From NCBI GenBank assembly GCA_963555925.1, contig CAUVXJ010000011.1:62001-126000 (forward strand): 64,000 bases of DNA, written 5' to 3'. The position numbers and the translations under genes were made by a program. This stretch comes from Protofrankia sp963555925. GTDB lineage: Bacteria > Actinomycetota > Actinomycetes > Frankiales > Frankiaceae. The notes below the pieces were generated by a model. It saw nothing but the letters and a program-made list of their open reading frames with translations. It was not told the origin of the DNA and did not search any database. Below, in pieces: positions 40,716-49,736 of the stretch (position 1 is the first letter of the stretch; each line of letters opens with the position of its first letter).

Positions 40716-43700
40716 GTGCCGTCCGTGCCGTTCTTGCCCGAACCCACCGCGTTGGCTCGGTATCTCGCGACGCTTGCGGTCGGCGAACTGACCGAGGTGC
40801 TGCGAGCGGTAAGGCTCGGCGGGCGGCCCGCGCTGACCCTGGGCGAGTTAGCCGACCGGCTGGAGTCCGCTGAACGTGTCCTCGGCTGCCTGCAGACGCT
40901 TCGCCGTGACCATCATGAGGTGATCGAGGCCGTCCTCGCGCTCGGGGTCGCGGCCCGTCCCGCCACGCTCGCCGGGCTCCTTGATGCCCGCGAGGGTTCC
41001 TGCGAGGGCGCAGCCGAGGATCAGCTCGCGGGCATTCTTGCGGATCTGCGGCGCGCGGCGTTGGTCTGGCCGGCGCAAGACGGGCGATTCGCGGTTGCCG
41101 ACCCGCTGTGGCAGGTGTTTCCTGCGCCGCTCGGTACGGCGTCGAGTGTCGGCCGCGCCGTTGACGGATACATCACCTCGGATGAGTTGGCCCGGGTGGC
41201 GAGCAGGTTGGGTCTGCGGCCAGGCTCCCGCAAGGACGCGCGTATCGCGGCGCTGCGTGAGTTTTTCGGTGATCTCGACCGGATCCGCGCCCTGGTGGCG
41301 ACCGCGCCGGCGGCAACCCGTGCGCTGTTGGAGCAGCTTGCCCACGGCGATCCGACGGTGGCGTTCGAGGATGACCAATACACCATGGTGGACGGGAAGT
41401 TGAACCGTTCCGAGTCGGCGCAGACCTGGGCGCGCGAGCGGTTGATACTCACCGGGGCGTACCGCAGTGTCCACCATTTGGTGGCGGAGGTATCGGTCGC
41501 GCTGCGAGGTGTGGCCTACCGCGCTCCCTTCACCGTGGAGCCACCTCGCGGTGAGACCGTGCCCATCGCGGCGGAGACGGTTGCCAGGGGCGCCGGAGCA
41601 GCACTCGTTCAAACCGTCGAACAGTGCGACGCCGCCCTGCGGGTGCTTGCGACCAGGCCACTGGTGGAGCTGAAGAAGGGCGGCATCGGCGTGAAGGAGC
41701 AGCGCCGTTTCGTCGCGGAGGCGGGCACGCCGGACGAGCGGGTGGCCCGCTTGTATGTGGAGATCGCCCAGGCGGGCGAACTGGCCGGTTACCGGGATGG
41801 CGCCTTTAGAATTACGGACCGCTATCGCGACGAGTGGATGGCGGCGGAGCCGTGGGAACGGGCGGCGTTGCTGGTGCGGTCCTGGCTGGGGCTGGTTGCG
41901 ATGCCGCTGGCCCGTTCGACCGAGGCCGCGGGGGAGTACCTGTTGCCACCGACGACTGCGGTGGCCCTGACCATGCGTGACCGTCGTAGGGCGGTGCTGG
42001 AGGCGTTCGGCGCCCTCCCGGCCGGCCAGGCCGTGGCTGAGCCCGGTCCGATACTGGCCCGAGCACGCTGGTTGCGTGCCCAGCCGGGCGTCGGCGTGGC
42101 GGTCGATCGGGATCGTGCCGAGGCGGTGGTCACGGAAGCGGAGATACTAGGAGTGATCGTCGCAGGGGCACTCTCGCCGATCGGCCGGGCGTTGCTGCAC
42201 CGGGACCCTTCGGTGCTGTCCGAAGCGCTGCGGGTGGCCATGCCCGAGGCCCGGACGACAGCCTTCTTCCAGACCGACCTGACCGCCGTGGTGGCTGGAG
42301 CAGCCGGCGCGTCGCTGATGGGGTTGCTGGACTCGGCGGCCGACAGGGAAGCGGCCAGTGCCTCGGTGTGGCGGTTCTCCGCGTCCAGCGTCCGCCGGGC
42401 ACTCGATGCCGGGGTCACCGCCGAGGATCTGTTGAGCGCGCTGGCCGACGTCAGCGAGAAGCCCCTGCCCCAGCCCCTGGAGTACCTGGTGAGCGACGTC
42501 GGTCGACGTCACGGCGAGGCTGCTGTGGTAGCCGCGTCATGCTGTGTCGTGGTCGGTGAACCGGCGTTGTTGACCGAGCTGCTGGCCGTCAGGGACATGG
42601 CCGCGTTGGGCCTGCGCCGGGTCGCACCCACGGTCGCGGTATGCGGCGCCTCCCCCGGCAAGACACTCGGGGCGCTCCGCCTCGCCGGCTACTTCCCGAC
42701 GGGGAACATTGACGGCCAGACCCTGACGGTGGCGCCCGCTGAGCCGACGTCAGCGACGTCAGCGACGTCCCGGACGAAGCGGCGCAAGCCCGTCGGGAAA
42801 CCGCCGGTNNNNNNNNNNNNNNNNNNNNNNNNNNNNNNNNNNNNNNNNNNNNNNNNNNNNNNNNNNNNNNNNNNNNNNNNNNNNNNNNNNNNNNNNNNNN
42901 NNNNNNNNNNNNNNNNNNNNNNNNNNNNNNNNNNNNNNNNNNNNNNNNNNNNNNNNNNNNNNNNNNNNNNNNNNNNNNNNNNNNNNNNNNNNNNNNNNNN
43001 NNNNNNNNNNNNNNNNNNNNNNNNNNNNNNNNNNNNNNNNNNNNNNNNNNNNNNNNNNNNNNNNNNNNNNNNNNNNNNNNNNNNNNNNNNNNNNNNNNNN
43101 NNNNNNNNNNNNNNNNNNNNNNNNNNNNNNNNNNNNNNNNNNNNNNNNNNNNNNNNNNNNNNNNNNNNNNNNNNNNNNNNNNNNNNNNNNNNNNNNNNNN
43201 NNNNNNNNNNNNNNNNNNNNNNNNNNNNNNNNNNNNNNNNNNNNNNNNNNNNNNNNNNNNNNNNNNNNNNNNNNNNNNNNNNNNNNNNNNNNNNNNNNNN
43301 NNNNNNNNNNNNNNNNNNNNNNNNNNNNNNNAGCGGGCGCCAGGCCCGCGCAGGCGACAGCGGGGCCCGCGGACCTGGTGAAACCACACGAGGGCCTGGC
43401 GCGGTCTCGCGTCCACGTGTCCGTGAACAACGTGGAGGACGTGGCGGCCGCGCTGGTCGGAACCGCGCTCGAGGCACCCAGGCCGTACCTGAGCGGCAGT
43501 CGGTGGTACGAGGTCAGCGAGGCCGTTGCGCACCTGACCGTCGAGGAGGGGTACGTGCTCGCCGGGGCGCTTGCCACCGGCGCATCCCTGACGCTGGTGA
43601 TCGACCATGACCCTGGTCATCCTCAGGGTCATGTCGTCGAACAACTCACTCTGGCGGGCGTCAGGCTGACCGGTTGGTGCGTCAGCCACGACGTTTCGTT

Positions 43701-43740
43701 CTCCGGCGCCCTCGACGACATCAGCGCAGTGCCGAACTGA
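40716..43740 (+). CDS. XPB/Ssl2-type helicase-domain-containing protein (interrupted by assembly gap)
   Basis: A long protein starting at GTG 40716 (VPSVPFLPEPTALARYLATL). Its winged-helix and XPB/Ssl2-like N-terminal domains include LPEPTALARYLATLAVGELTEVLRAVRLGGRP and LEQLAHGDPTVAFEDDQY. The late region (VWRFSASSVRRALDAGVTAEDLLSALADVSEKPLPQPLEYLVSDVGRRHGEAAV) matches the helicase conserved C-terminal domain. After the 523-N gap the last ~120 residues (VHVSVNNVEDVAAALVG ... TLVIDHDPGHPQGHVVEQLT) continue in another frame because the gap length is approximate. Actinobacterial homologues are near XPB helicase genes; the exact role is not established. Confidence 0.78.
42809..43331. other. Assembly gap (523 N)
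   Basis: A run of N within the XPB-type gene; frames on the two sides differ, so its length is an estimate. Confidence 0.99.
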
Positions 43741-43803
43741 GCGAAGATGCGTATGTGCGGGTGTCGGCCTGACCGGCGCCGGTAGGGTCACTCGATTGCT
43801 GGA

Positions 43804-44631
43804 TCAGTCGATGAGCCGGCGGCCCATGTAGCGGACGGCGAGCAGCCACATCAGCCCGGCGAAGGCGACCAGCGCGCCCAGGTGCCCGAGGTCGGCGAGC
43901 GGGGCGAACCCGAACGCCGCGTCCCGCACCAGCTCGACACAGTGGTAAAGCGGGTTGAGCCGGGCGAGGACGCGGCCCCAGTACGGCAGCCCGGCTACCG
44001 GGAAGAACGTTCCGGCGACCAGGAAGAGCGGCGTCATGATGCCGGAGATGATGTAACTGAAACTGTCGAAGGACGGCACCAGCGCCGAGGTCCAGATACC
44101 GAACAGGCCGAAGCCGAGTCCGGTGAGAAAGCCGACCAGCGGGACTATCAGCATGCCGGGAACCGGATCGAGGCCGAACGCGAGCGCCACCAGCAGCGGA
44201 ACACACCCGTAGACGCCGGCTCGCGCGGCAATCCACAGGGCTTCTCCGAACACGATCTCCGGTACGTCGACGGGCGCGGCCAGCACAGCACCGTAGATCT
44301 TCTGATAGGTCCGTCGGATGAATGTCTGGAACATCCCGGTGAAGGCTGACGAGAACAGTACCGCGGTCGCCACTATTCCGGTGCCGAGGAAGTCCACGTA
44401 CCGGTAGCCGGCCACGACCGACACCAGCGAGCCGAACCCCCATCCGAAGGCCAGCAGGTAGATGGTGGGTTCCACGAGAGCGGAGAAGGTGGTCGACAGC
44501 CAGGACCGCCGGAACAGCGTGAGGTCATGGATGATGACTCCGGCCAGCGCCGCCGGTTCGATCCGCCGCAGTCGCGTCGACTGTGCCCCGTTGGCCCCGT
44601 TGGCCCCGTTGGCCCCGTTGGCCCCGTTCAT
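43804..44631 (-). CDS. ABC-2 type transporter permease
   Basis: A 275-residue permease with six hydrophobic segments. It has the ABC-2 signature region near the end (FSYIISGIMTPLFLVAGTFFPVAGLPYWGRVLARLNPLYHCVELVRDAAF). The pattern resembles NodJ/DrrB-type exporters. The N-terminus begins with a NGA repeat from 9-bp DNA units. Its ATG overlaps the stop of the ATP-binding gene (ATGA), so the pair form one exporter. The cargo is unknown. Confidence 0.88.
   Translation of the reverse strand: MNGANGANGANGANGAQSTRLRRIEPAALAGVIIHDLTLFRRSWLSTTFSALVEPTIYLLAFGWGFGSLVSVVAGYRYVDFLGTGIVATAVLFSSAFTGMFQTFIRRTYQKIYGAVLAAPVDVPEIVFGEALWIAARAGVYGCVPLLVALAFGLDPVPGMLIVPLVGFLTGLGFGLFGIWTSALVPSFDSFSYIISGIMTPLFLVAGTFFPVAGLPYWGRVLARLNPLYHCVELVRDAAFGFAPLADLGHLGALVAFAGLMWLLAVRYMGRRLID
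44585..44631. repeat. 9-bp tandem repeat at permease N-terminus
   Basis: GTTGGCCCC is repeated five times, giving Asn-Gly-Ala repeats just after the start codon. Being a multiple of three, copy number can vary without frameshift. Confidence 0.85.
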
Positions 44632-45605
44632 TCGACCCGCTCCCCGGTCAGGGCCACGAACACGTCCTCCAGGGTCGCCGCGCGCCGGACGCCGGCTCCG
44701 AGCCGTTCATCCAGTTCGGCGGGCATGTTCTCGGCCCGGAGCACCGAGACGGACGGCCCCGTCCGCCGGGTGGTGAAACCGGCCGCGTCCGCCTGCGCCG
44801 CAATCTCGGCGAGGTGCTCGGGCGGGCCGTAGTACTCCGCCGCGGTCCGCCCTGCGTGCGCGTCGAGGAGCCGGGCTGGCGCGTCGCGCGCGATGACCCG
44901 GCCGTGCGACATGATGGCGACGTCGTCAGCGAGCCGTTCCGCCTCTTCGATGTAGTGGGTTGACATCAGTACGGTCACCCCGCCCGTGCGTAAGCCGGCG
45001 ATCAGGCTCCACAGTTCCTGGCGGACCTGCGGGTCGAGTCCCACCGTGGGCTCGTCGAGCAGGACGAGCCGGGGACGGTGGACCAGCGCCCGGGCGACCA
45101 GTAACCGCCGCCGCATCCCGCCGGAGAGGTTCGCGGTCACCGTGTCGGCGCGATCGACCAGCTCCGCGACGGCCAGCGCCCGATCGACCGCGGCCCGGCG
45201 CTCCCGGGCGGGTACCCGGTACAGCCGGGCGAACACGGCGAGGTTTTGGCGGACGGTGAGCTCGATGTCGAGGTTGTCCTCCTGTGGCACCACGCCCATC
45301 AGTGCTCTGGCCTGCTTGGATGCGCCTGGTACGTCGTAGCCGAGGACGCTGATCCGGCCGCTGTCGGCGATCGACTGGGCGGTCAGCATCCGCATCGTGG
45401 TGGACTTACCAGCGCCGTTCGGCCCGAGCAGGCCGAGACAGACCCCAGCGGGAACGTCAAGGTCAAGACCGTTCACCGCGGTCAGGTTGCCGTAGCGCTT
45501 CACCACTGCCCGCATGGAGATCGCGGGCGTCTCGGCATCGGATGGTTCCCCGCCCCCCGGCTCGGCACCGGCCGCGGTCGAGCTCACCGACTGGGAGAGG
45601 GACAC
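44628..45605 (-). CDS. ABC transporter ATP-binding protein (DrrA/NodI-like)
   Basis: A ~325-residue ATPase. Walker A GPNGAGKSTTMRML, Q-loop VPQEDNLD, signature LSGGMRRRLLVARAL, Walker B LVLLDEPTVGLDP and the switch His in MSTHYIEEAERL are all present. The ~80-residue C-terminal extension is typical of DrrA-like ATPases. It pairs with the downstream permease. GTG at 45605 is one of several possible starts; later GTG or ATG codons (for example near 45517) cannot be excluded. Confidence 0.87.
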   Translation of the reverse strand: MSLSQSVSSTAAGAEPGGGEPSDAETPAISMRAVVKRYGNLTAVNGLDLDVPAGVCLGLLGPNGAGKSTTMRMLTAQSIADSGRISVLGYDVPGASKQARALMGVVPQEDNLDIELTVRQNLAVFARLYRVPARERRAAVDRALAVAELVDRADTVTANLSGGMRRRLLVARALVHRPRLVLLDEPTVGLDPQVRQELWSLIAGLRTGGVTVLMSTHYIEEAERLADDVAIMSHGRVIARDAPARLLDAHAGRTAAEYYGPPEHLAEIAAQADAAGFTTRRTGPSVSVLRAENMPAELDERLGAGVRRAATLEDVFVALTGERVE

Positions 45606-45818
45606 CAGCTGACAGTAGCCCGCACCCGACCACCTGCCATCTTCTTTTCCGGCCGATCGGATCTTGATCAGCTGTCGATCGGATGCCCACGGCGGTCCCG
45701 GGCGCGATACTTGCCCCGCGGCCGGCGCGCGACCAGCACGAGGATCCGCCAACCGTACGTGGTTTCAGTTAACTGGACGTACCATGACATAGCTGGACGA
45801 GCCGACAGGAGTTCTCCC

Positions 45819-46904
45819 ATGCGCAACCCGAAGGACTTCTTCGCTCCGCTCGCGGTGGGCGCGCCGGCGCCGCTGCGGGAGCTCCCGCAGCGGCTCTCCC
45901 GTGTGATCCACTTCTTCGATCCGAGTAATGCGAAGATGGCATCGAAGGTCCCGGACATCCTGCCCCGCCTCGATGTGGTGCTGGGCAACCTTGAAGACGG
46001 CGTCCGGGCCGACGCCAAGATCGCCGCCCGTGAGGGTCTGGCGAAACTCGCCGCCGCCACGGAGTTCGGTGACACCCAGCTGTGGACGCGGGTGAACAGC
46101 CTGGACTCGCCGTGGGGTCTTGATGACCTGCTGACCCTCGTCCCGGCGATCGGCCACAAACTGGATGTCATCATGGTGCCCAAAGTCGAGGGCGCGGAAG
46201 ACATCCACTACGTCGACCGCCTGCTCGCCCAGCTCGAGGCGAAGGCGGGGCTCACCCGTCCGCTGCTCGTCCACGCGATCCTGGAGACCGCGCGCGGCGT
46301 CGCCAACGTCGAGGAGATCGCCGGGGCGAGCCCGCGGATGCAGGGCCTGTCGCTCGGGCCGGCAGATCTCGCTGCGGACCGGCGGATGAAGACGACCAGG
46401 GTCGGCGGCGGGCATCCGGGATACCTCGTCCGCCAGGACCCGTCGGCGACCGATCCGGACGCGCCGCGCGCCACCTACCAGCAGGATCTGTGGCATTACA
46501 CCCTTGCCCGGATGGTGGACGCCTGCGCGGCCAACGGGATCCTGCCGTACTACGGGCCGTTCGGTGACATAAAGGACGTCGTGGCCTGCGAGGACCAGTT
46601 CCGCAACGCGTTCCTGCTCGGCTGCGTCGGCGCATGGAGCCTGCATCCGGTGCAGATCGACATCGCGAAGCGGGTCTTCAGCCCGGAGCCCGCAGATGTC
46701 GCCTGGGCTCGACATGTGATCGATACGATGGGTGACGGGACTGGCGCAATCATGGTGGACGGCAAGATGCAGGACGACGCCTCGGTCAAGCAGTGCAAGG
46801 TCGTCCTGGACCTCGCGCGGACCCTGGCCGCGCGTGACCCGCACCTGGCTGTGGCCTATGGCTTCGCCGGCCTGGTTGACCCGGCCGGGCAGGACGCCCG
46901 ATGA
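45819..46904 (+). CDS. mcl1: HpcH/HpaI-family CoA-ester lyase, beta-methylmalyl-CoA/malyl-CoA lyase-like
   Basis: A 361-residue lyase. It starts MRNPKDFFAPLAVGAPAPL and has LDVVLGNLEDGVRADAK (metal Glu/Asp), DVIMVPKVEGAEDIHYVDRLL, AILETARGVANVEEIAGASPRMQGLSLGPADLAADRRM and SLHPVQIDIAKRVFSP. The full pattern matches the malyl-CoA/beta-methylmalyl-CoA lyase of the ethylmalonyl-CoA pathway in actinobacteria and Mcl-type enzymes. It would make or split glyoxylate plus acetyl- or propionyl-CoA. ATG at 45819 has AGGAG upstream. It overlaps the next lyase gene by four bases. Confidence 0.85.
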   Translation: MRNPKDFFAPLAVGAPAPLRELPQRLSRVIHFFDPSNAKMASKVPDILPRLDVVLGNLEDGVRADAKIAAREGLAKLAAATEFGDTQLWTRVNSLDSPWGLDDLLTLVPAIGHKLDVIMVPKVEGAEDIHYVDRLLAQLEAKAGLTRPLLVHAILETARGVANVEEIAGASPRMQGLSLGPADLAADRRMKTTRVGGGHPGYLVRQDPSATDPDAPRATYQQDLWHYTLARMVDACAANGILPYYGPFGDIKDVVACEDQFRNAFLLGCVGAWSLHPVQIDIAKRVFSPEPADVAWARHVIDTMGDGTGAIMVDGKMQDDASVKQCKVVLDLARTLAARDPHLAVAYGFAGLVDPAGQDAR

Positions 46905-47848
46905 GCACCTCGCCAGGAACCTCGCCGAGCACATCGGCCGGCGCCGGGGCGCTCGCCTACCGGCCGCGTCGGTCCGTCCTGTACATGCCCGCGGCGAACG
47001 AGCGGGCGTTGGAGAAGGCGCGCGCCATCCCGGCGGACGCGCTGATTCTCGACCTGGAGGACGCCGTCGCCCCGGACGCCAAGGACGCCGCCCGGGAACG
47101 GGCCTGCGCGAAGGTCGCCGAACGGGCCTACGGCGGGCGCGAGGTGACCATCCGCGTCAACGCTCTGGACACGCGTTGGCACGCCGACGATCTGCGTGCC
47201 GCGGCGGCGGCCGGTCCGGACGCGGTGGTCGTGCCGAAGATCTCCTGCGCCCAGGACGTGCATGCCGTCGAGAAGAGCCTCCAGGCCGCGGGCGCGCCCG
47301 ACCACACCAGGATCTGGGCGATGGTCGAGACCCCGGTCGCGATGCTGCACGCCGAGGAGATCGCCCGAGCCTCGCAGCGGCTTGCCGTTCTGGTGATGGG
47401 CACCAACGACCTGGCCAACGAACTGCACGCCGAGCACGTCCCCGGCCGGGCGCCGCTGCTGCCCGGGCTCGGGCTGTGCCTGCTCGCGGCCCGTGCCGCC
47501 GGGGTGGCCATCCTGGACGGGGTTTTCAACGACATCCGCGACCTCGCTGGGTTCGAGGCGGAGTGCCTGCAGGGGCGGCAGCTGGGCTTCGACGGTAAGA
47601 CGTTGATCCACCCGGGGCAGGTCGAGCCCTGCAACCGGGCGTTCGCGCCCACCGACGTCCAGACCGAGGAGTCCAGGAACATCGTCGCGGTCTGGGAGGA
47701 GGCGTTGGCCGCTGGCCGCGGTGTCGCCACCGTGAACGGCCGGATGATCGAAAACCTGCACGTGGACAACGCCCGGCGCATCATCGCGGTCAGCCAGGCC
47801 ATCGAGGAACTCGACCGGGAGGCCGCCGCCCGCGCGGCTTCGCAGTAG
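46901..47848 (+). CDS. CitE-like CoA-ester lyase/malyl-CoA thioesterase
   Basis: A 315-residue HpcH/HpaI-CitE fold protein. After a Ser/Thr/Gly-rich start it reads YRPRRSVLYMPAANERALEKARA, DALILDLEDAVAPDAKD (metal ligands), PKISCAQDVHAVEKSL, AMVETPVAMLHAEEIA, VLVMGTNDLANELHAEH and LIHPGQVEPCNRAF. It probably acts on a malyl- or citramalyl-type CoA ester next to Mcl1; a thioesterase role (as for Mcl2) is equally possible. Start overlaps the previous stop (ATGA). Confidence 0.83.
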   Translation: MSTSPGTSPSTSAGAGALAYRPRRSVLYMPAANERALEKARAIPADALILDLEDAVAPDAKDAARERACAKVAERAYGGREVTIRVNALDTRWHADDLRAAAAAGPDAVVVPKISCAQDVHAVEKSLQAAGAPDHTRIWAMVETPVAMLHAEEIARASQRLAVLVMGTNDLANELHAEHVPGRAPLLPGLGLCLLAARAAGVAILDGVFNDIRDLAGFEAECLQGRQLGFDGKTLIHPGQVEPCNRAFAPTDVQTEESRNIVAVWEEALAAGRGVATVNGRMIENLHVDNARRIIAVSQAIEELDREAAARAASQ

Positions 47849-48007
47849 CGCACTCACGGGCTGACCTCGTTGTGGTGCGGTTGGGCGACGGTGACCAGCA
47901 TTGCGATCGCGGTTCACCTTCGCAGAAACAAATGCACAACGTACGTAAAATATTACTTTGAGTCAGAAATGGAGGGTGGAGGTCCGAAGTCGGACATCAT
48001 ATAGCGC

Positions 48008-48023
48008 TACTGTAATTACAGTA
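48008..48023. promoter_or_regulatory. 16-bp perfect palindrome upstream of amidase gene
   Basis: TACTGTAATTACAGTA is fully palindromic, in an AT-rich stretch ~90 bp upstream of the amidase start. It looks like a dimeric operator, but the regulator is not identified. Confidence 0.4.
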
Positions 48024-48109
48024 CGTCGCGTGGTGTCATGTGTTGGCGATGTTGTTGCCAGCGATGGAACCGGAGGCTGACATCCACCTGCCACGGTGTC
48101 GGGCGCAAC

Positions 48110-48994
48110 ATGGAAGATGCTGTGGTGGCGCATATCGTTCCGGGATTCACCTTCCGGCCAGTTCGTAACACCGACGGCGACGCGATCCGTCCGATCGGTC
48201 TTGTTCTGCACGTCCAGCAGGGCAACGGAGGCCTGTTCGGCTGGTTCGACAACCCCGCCTCCCAGGTGTCGTCCACGCTGTGGGCCGGCAAGGCGGGACA
48301 ACGCGAGCAGTACGTTCCCTCGGATGTCCGGGCGTGGGCGCAGGTTGCCGGCAATGCCGAGTACGACTCGATCGAGACCGAGGGTTTCGACACCGAGCCG
48401 CTGACCGACTTGCAGATCGAGACCGTCGCGCAGGCATACGCGGACGGAGCGCAGACCTTCGGCTGGGCGCTGGCCGTCACCCACACCCCGGGCAGCTCGG
48501 GGCTGATCCTGCATTCGGACGGGGGTGCCGCCTGGGGTGGCCATTTCGGCTGCCCGGGGACGCTGCGCGCGGCGTCCGCGGAACGGATCATCGCCAGAGC
48601 GACGGAGATCGTGAGAGGGTCGCAACCCGTCGCCGCCGTCATCCCTGTCGCCGGCACCGGTGGTGGGGGCGGGGGCACCGCAACGGAGGCGAGCGGACGA
48701 TCGCGGGCACGGGTGCAGGCCCTGCAGCGGGCCGTACATGTGGCCGCGGACGGCATCTGGGGGCGGGTGACCGACGCCGCCATCCAGGCTGTCCGGGCGA
48801 ACCGCCACACCCGCGCGGAGCAGGCTGCGGTCGGCACGACCGTGGACGGCATCTGGGGCCCGCGCTCGCAGGCTGCGTACATCGCGACAGTGCGGGCGAT
48901 CCAGGCAGCTCTCGGCGTCGGTGTCGACGGCGTCTGGGGACCGGTGACCGACCGGGCGTTCGTCGCCGCACGGAGCGCCGGCTTCACCGGTTAG
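48110..48994 (+). CDS. N-acetylmuramoyl-L-alanine amidase-like protein with peptidoglycan-binding repeats
   Basis: A ~294-residue protein. Residues ~10-170 look like an Amidase_2/PGRP domain: GLVLHVQQGNGGLFGWFDNP, QYVPSDVRAWAQVAGNAEYDSIETEG, ALAVTHTPGSSGLILHSDGG and HFGCPGTLR, with His residues and a Cys in zinc-ligand-like positions. After a Gly-rich linker come three short motifs with DGIWG or DGVWG typical of peptidoglycan-binding repeats. No signal peptide is seen with this start. Such proteins resemble phage or self-lysis amidases. ATG 48110 or GTG 48122 could be the start. Confidence 0.78.
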   Translation: MEDAVVAHIVPGFTFRPVRNTDGDAIRPIGLVLHVQQGNGGLFGWFDNPASQVSSTLWAGKAGQREQYVPSDVRAWAQVAGNAEYDSIETEGFDTEPLTDLQIETVAQAYADGAQTFGWALAVTHTPGSSGLILHSDGGAAWGGHFGCPGTLRAASAERIIARATEIVRGSQPVAAVIPVAGTGGGGGGTATEASGRSRARVQALQRAVHVAADGIWGRVTDAAIQAVRANRHTRAEQAAVGTTVDGIWGPRSQAAYIATVRAIQAALGVGVDGVWGPVTDRAFVAARSAGFTG

Positions 48995-49515
48995 GGCCGG
49001 TTCGGCGGATACCGGTCTCGACACTGGTCTTGATATTGGTCGACGTCGTCGTGCTGATCCCATTCGGCGACGAGCGCATCCCAGGTGAAGTACCGCGCCA
49101 CCGCGTAGGCCGGCGACACGACGCCCTGGGGGTCGAGCACGGCCACCGGGTATCCCAGCTGTGCGCGGTATCCGCGTTCGGTGACGATGAGCCGTCCACC
49201 GAGCCGGGCCGCGCCCACGACAATGGGTCGTGATGTCCATGTCGGGGCGTCGGCGTCGGCCAGTTCCCGCGCTGAGAGCCACGCGTACAGCCCGCAGACA
49301 CAGGTCTCGCTGGGCATCCTCGGGTGTGGCGCCCTGGGGACCTGCAACATCGGGCTGCTGAGGTCGTCACGCTGTGCCCGCAGGCACAGTGCCCTGGTAA
49401 TGCCGTCAGGGCGCCACAGCAGCAGGTCGGACGGGAACGGCGACCATGGCGTCCAGGCCGGCCGGAGCCGGCCGTGGGCATCCACCGCCCACTGGCGCCA
49501 CCCGATGACGCTCAT
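48991..49515 (-). CDS. Hypothetical actinobacterial protein
   Basis: A 174-residue protein I cannot name. It has the stretch HPRMPSETCVCGLYAWLSARE followed by VVGAARLGGRLIVTERGYRAQLGYPVAVLD. The CxCGLYAW plus aromatic strand pattern recurs in unnamed actinobacterial proteins. The end is Asp/Gln-rich. ATG at 49515 overlaps the stop of a 43-codon gene upstream (ATGA), suggesting coupling. Confidence 0.6.
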   Translation of the reverse strand: MSVIGWRQWAVDAHGRLRPAWTPWSPFPSDLLLWRPDGITRALCLRAQRDDLSSPMLQVPRAPHPRMPSETCVCGLYAWLSARELADADAPTWTSRPIVVGAARLGGRLIVTERGYRAQLGYPVAVLDPQGVVSPAYAVARYFTWDALVAEWDQHDDVDQYQDQCRDRYPPNRP

Positions 49516-49643
49516 GTGCCTGCCGGTACGGGTTCGGGCTCGGCTTCGGGTCCGGCCGGCGCGGGAACCGCGAGCGGTTCTTCGTCCGGCCAGCTGATCG
49601 GTTCGTCTTCCACGATGCGTACCGGCTCACCTACGTTTGCCAT
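49512..49643 (-). CDS. Small acidic, Pro/Glu-rich protein
   Basis: A 43-residue open frame: MANVGEPVRIVEDEPISWP, then a Pro/Glu/Ala-rich tail (EAEPEPVPAGT). Its TGA overlaps the ATG of the 174-residue protein, and a GGAGGG lies upstream of its ATG. The tight coupling and start signals support a real gene, but no function is known. Confidence 0.5.
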   Translation of the reverse strand: MANVGEPVRIVEDEPISWPDEEPLAVPAPAGPEAEPEPVPAGT

Positions 49644-49736
49644 TCACCTACGGTCCCTCCGCCGGGCGTGTCGGTCAATCTCCAGCCACGACCTGTCCAC
49701 TGAGTGCCCGCGATGGGCCCGCGATGGGCCCGGCTG

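Noticed and set aside
43804..45605. NodI/NodJ nodulation-factor exporter
   Set aside because: The resemblance is at the level of the DrrA/DrrB-type exporter family; no nod genes are present.
48008..48023. LexA (SOS) box
   Set aside because: The spacing CTGT-N4-ACAG differs from the enterobacterial CTGT-N8-ACAG site, and it is unlike the actinobacterial GAAC-N4-GTTC type.
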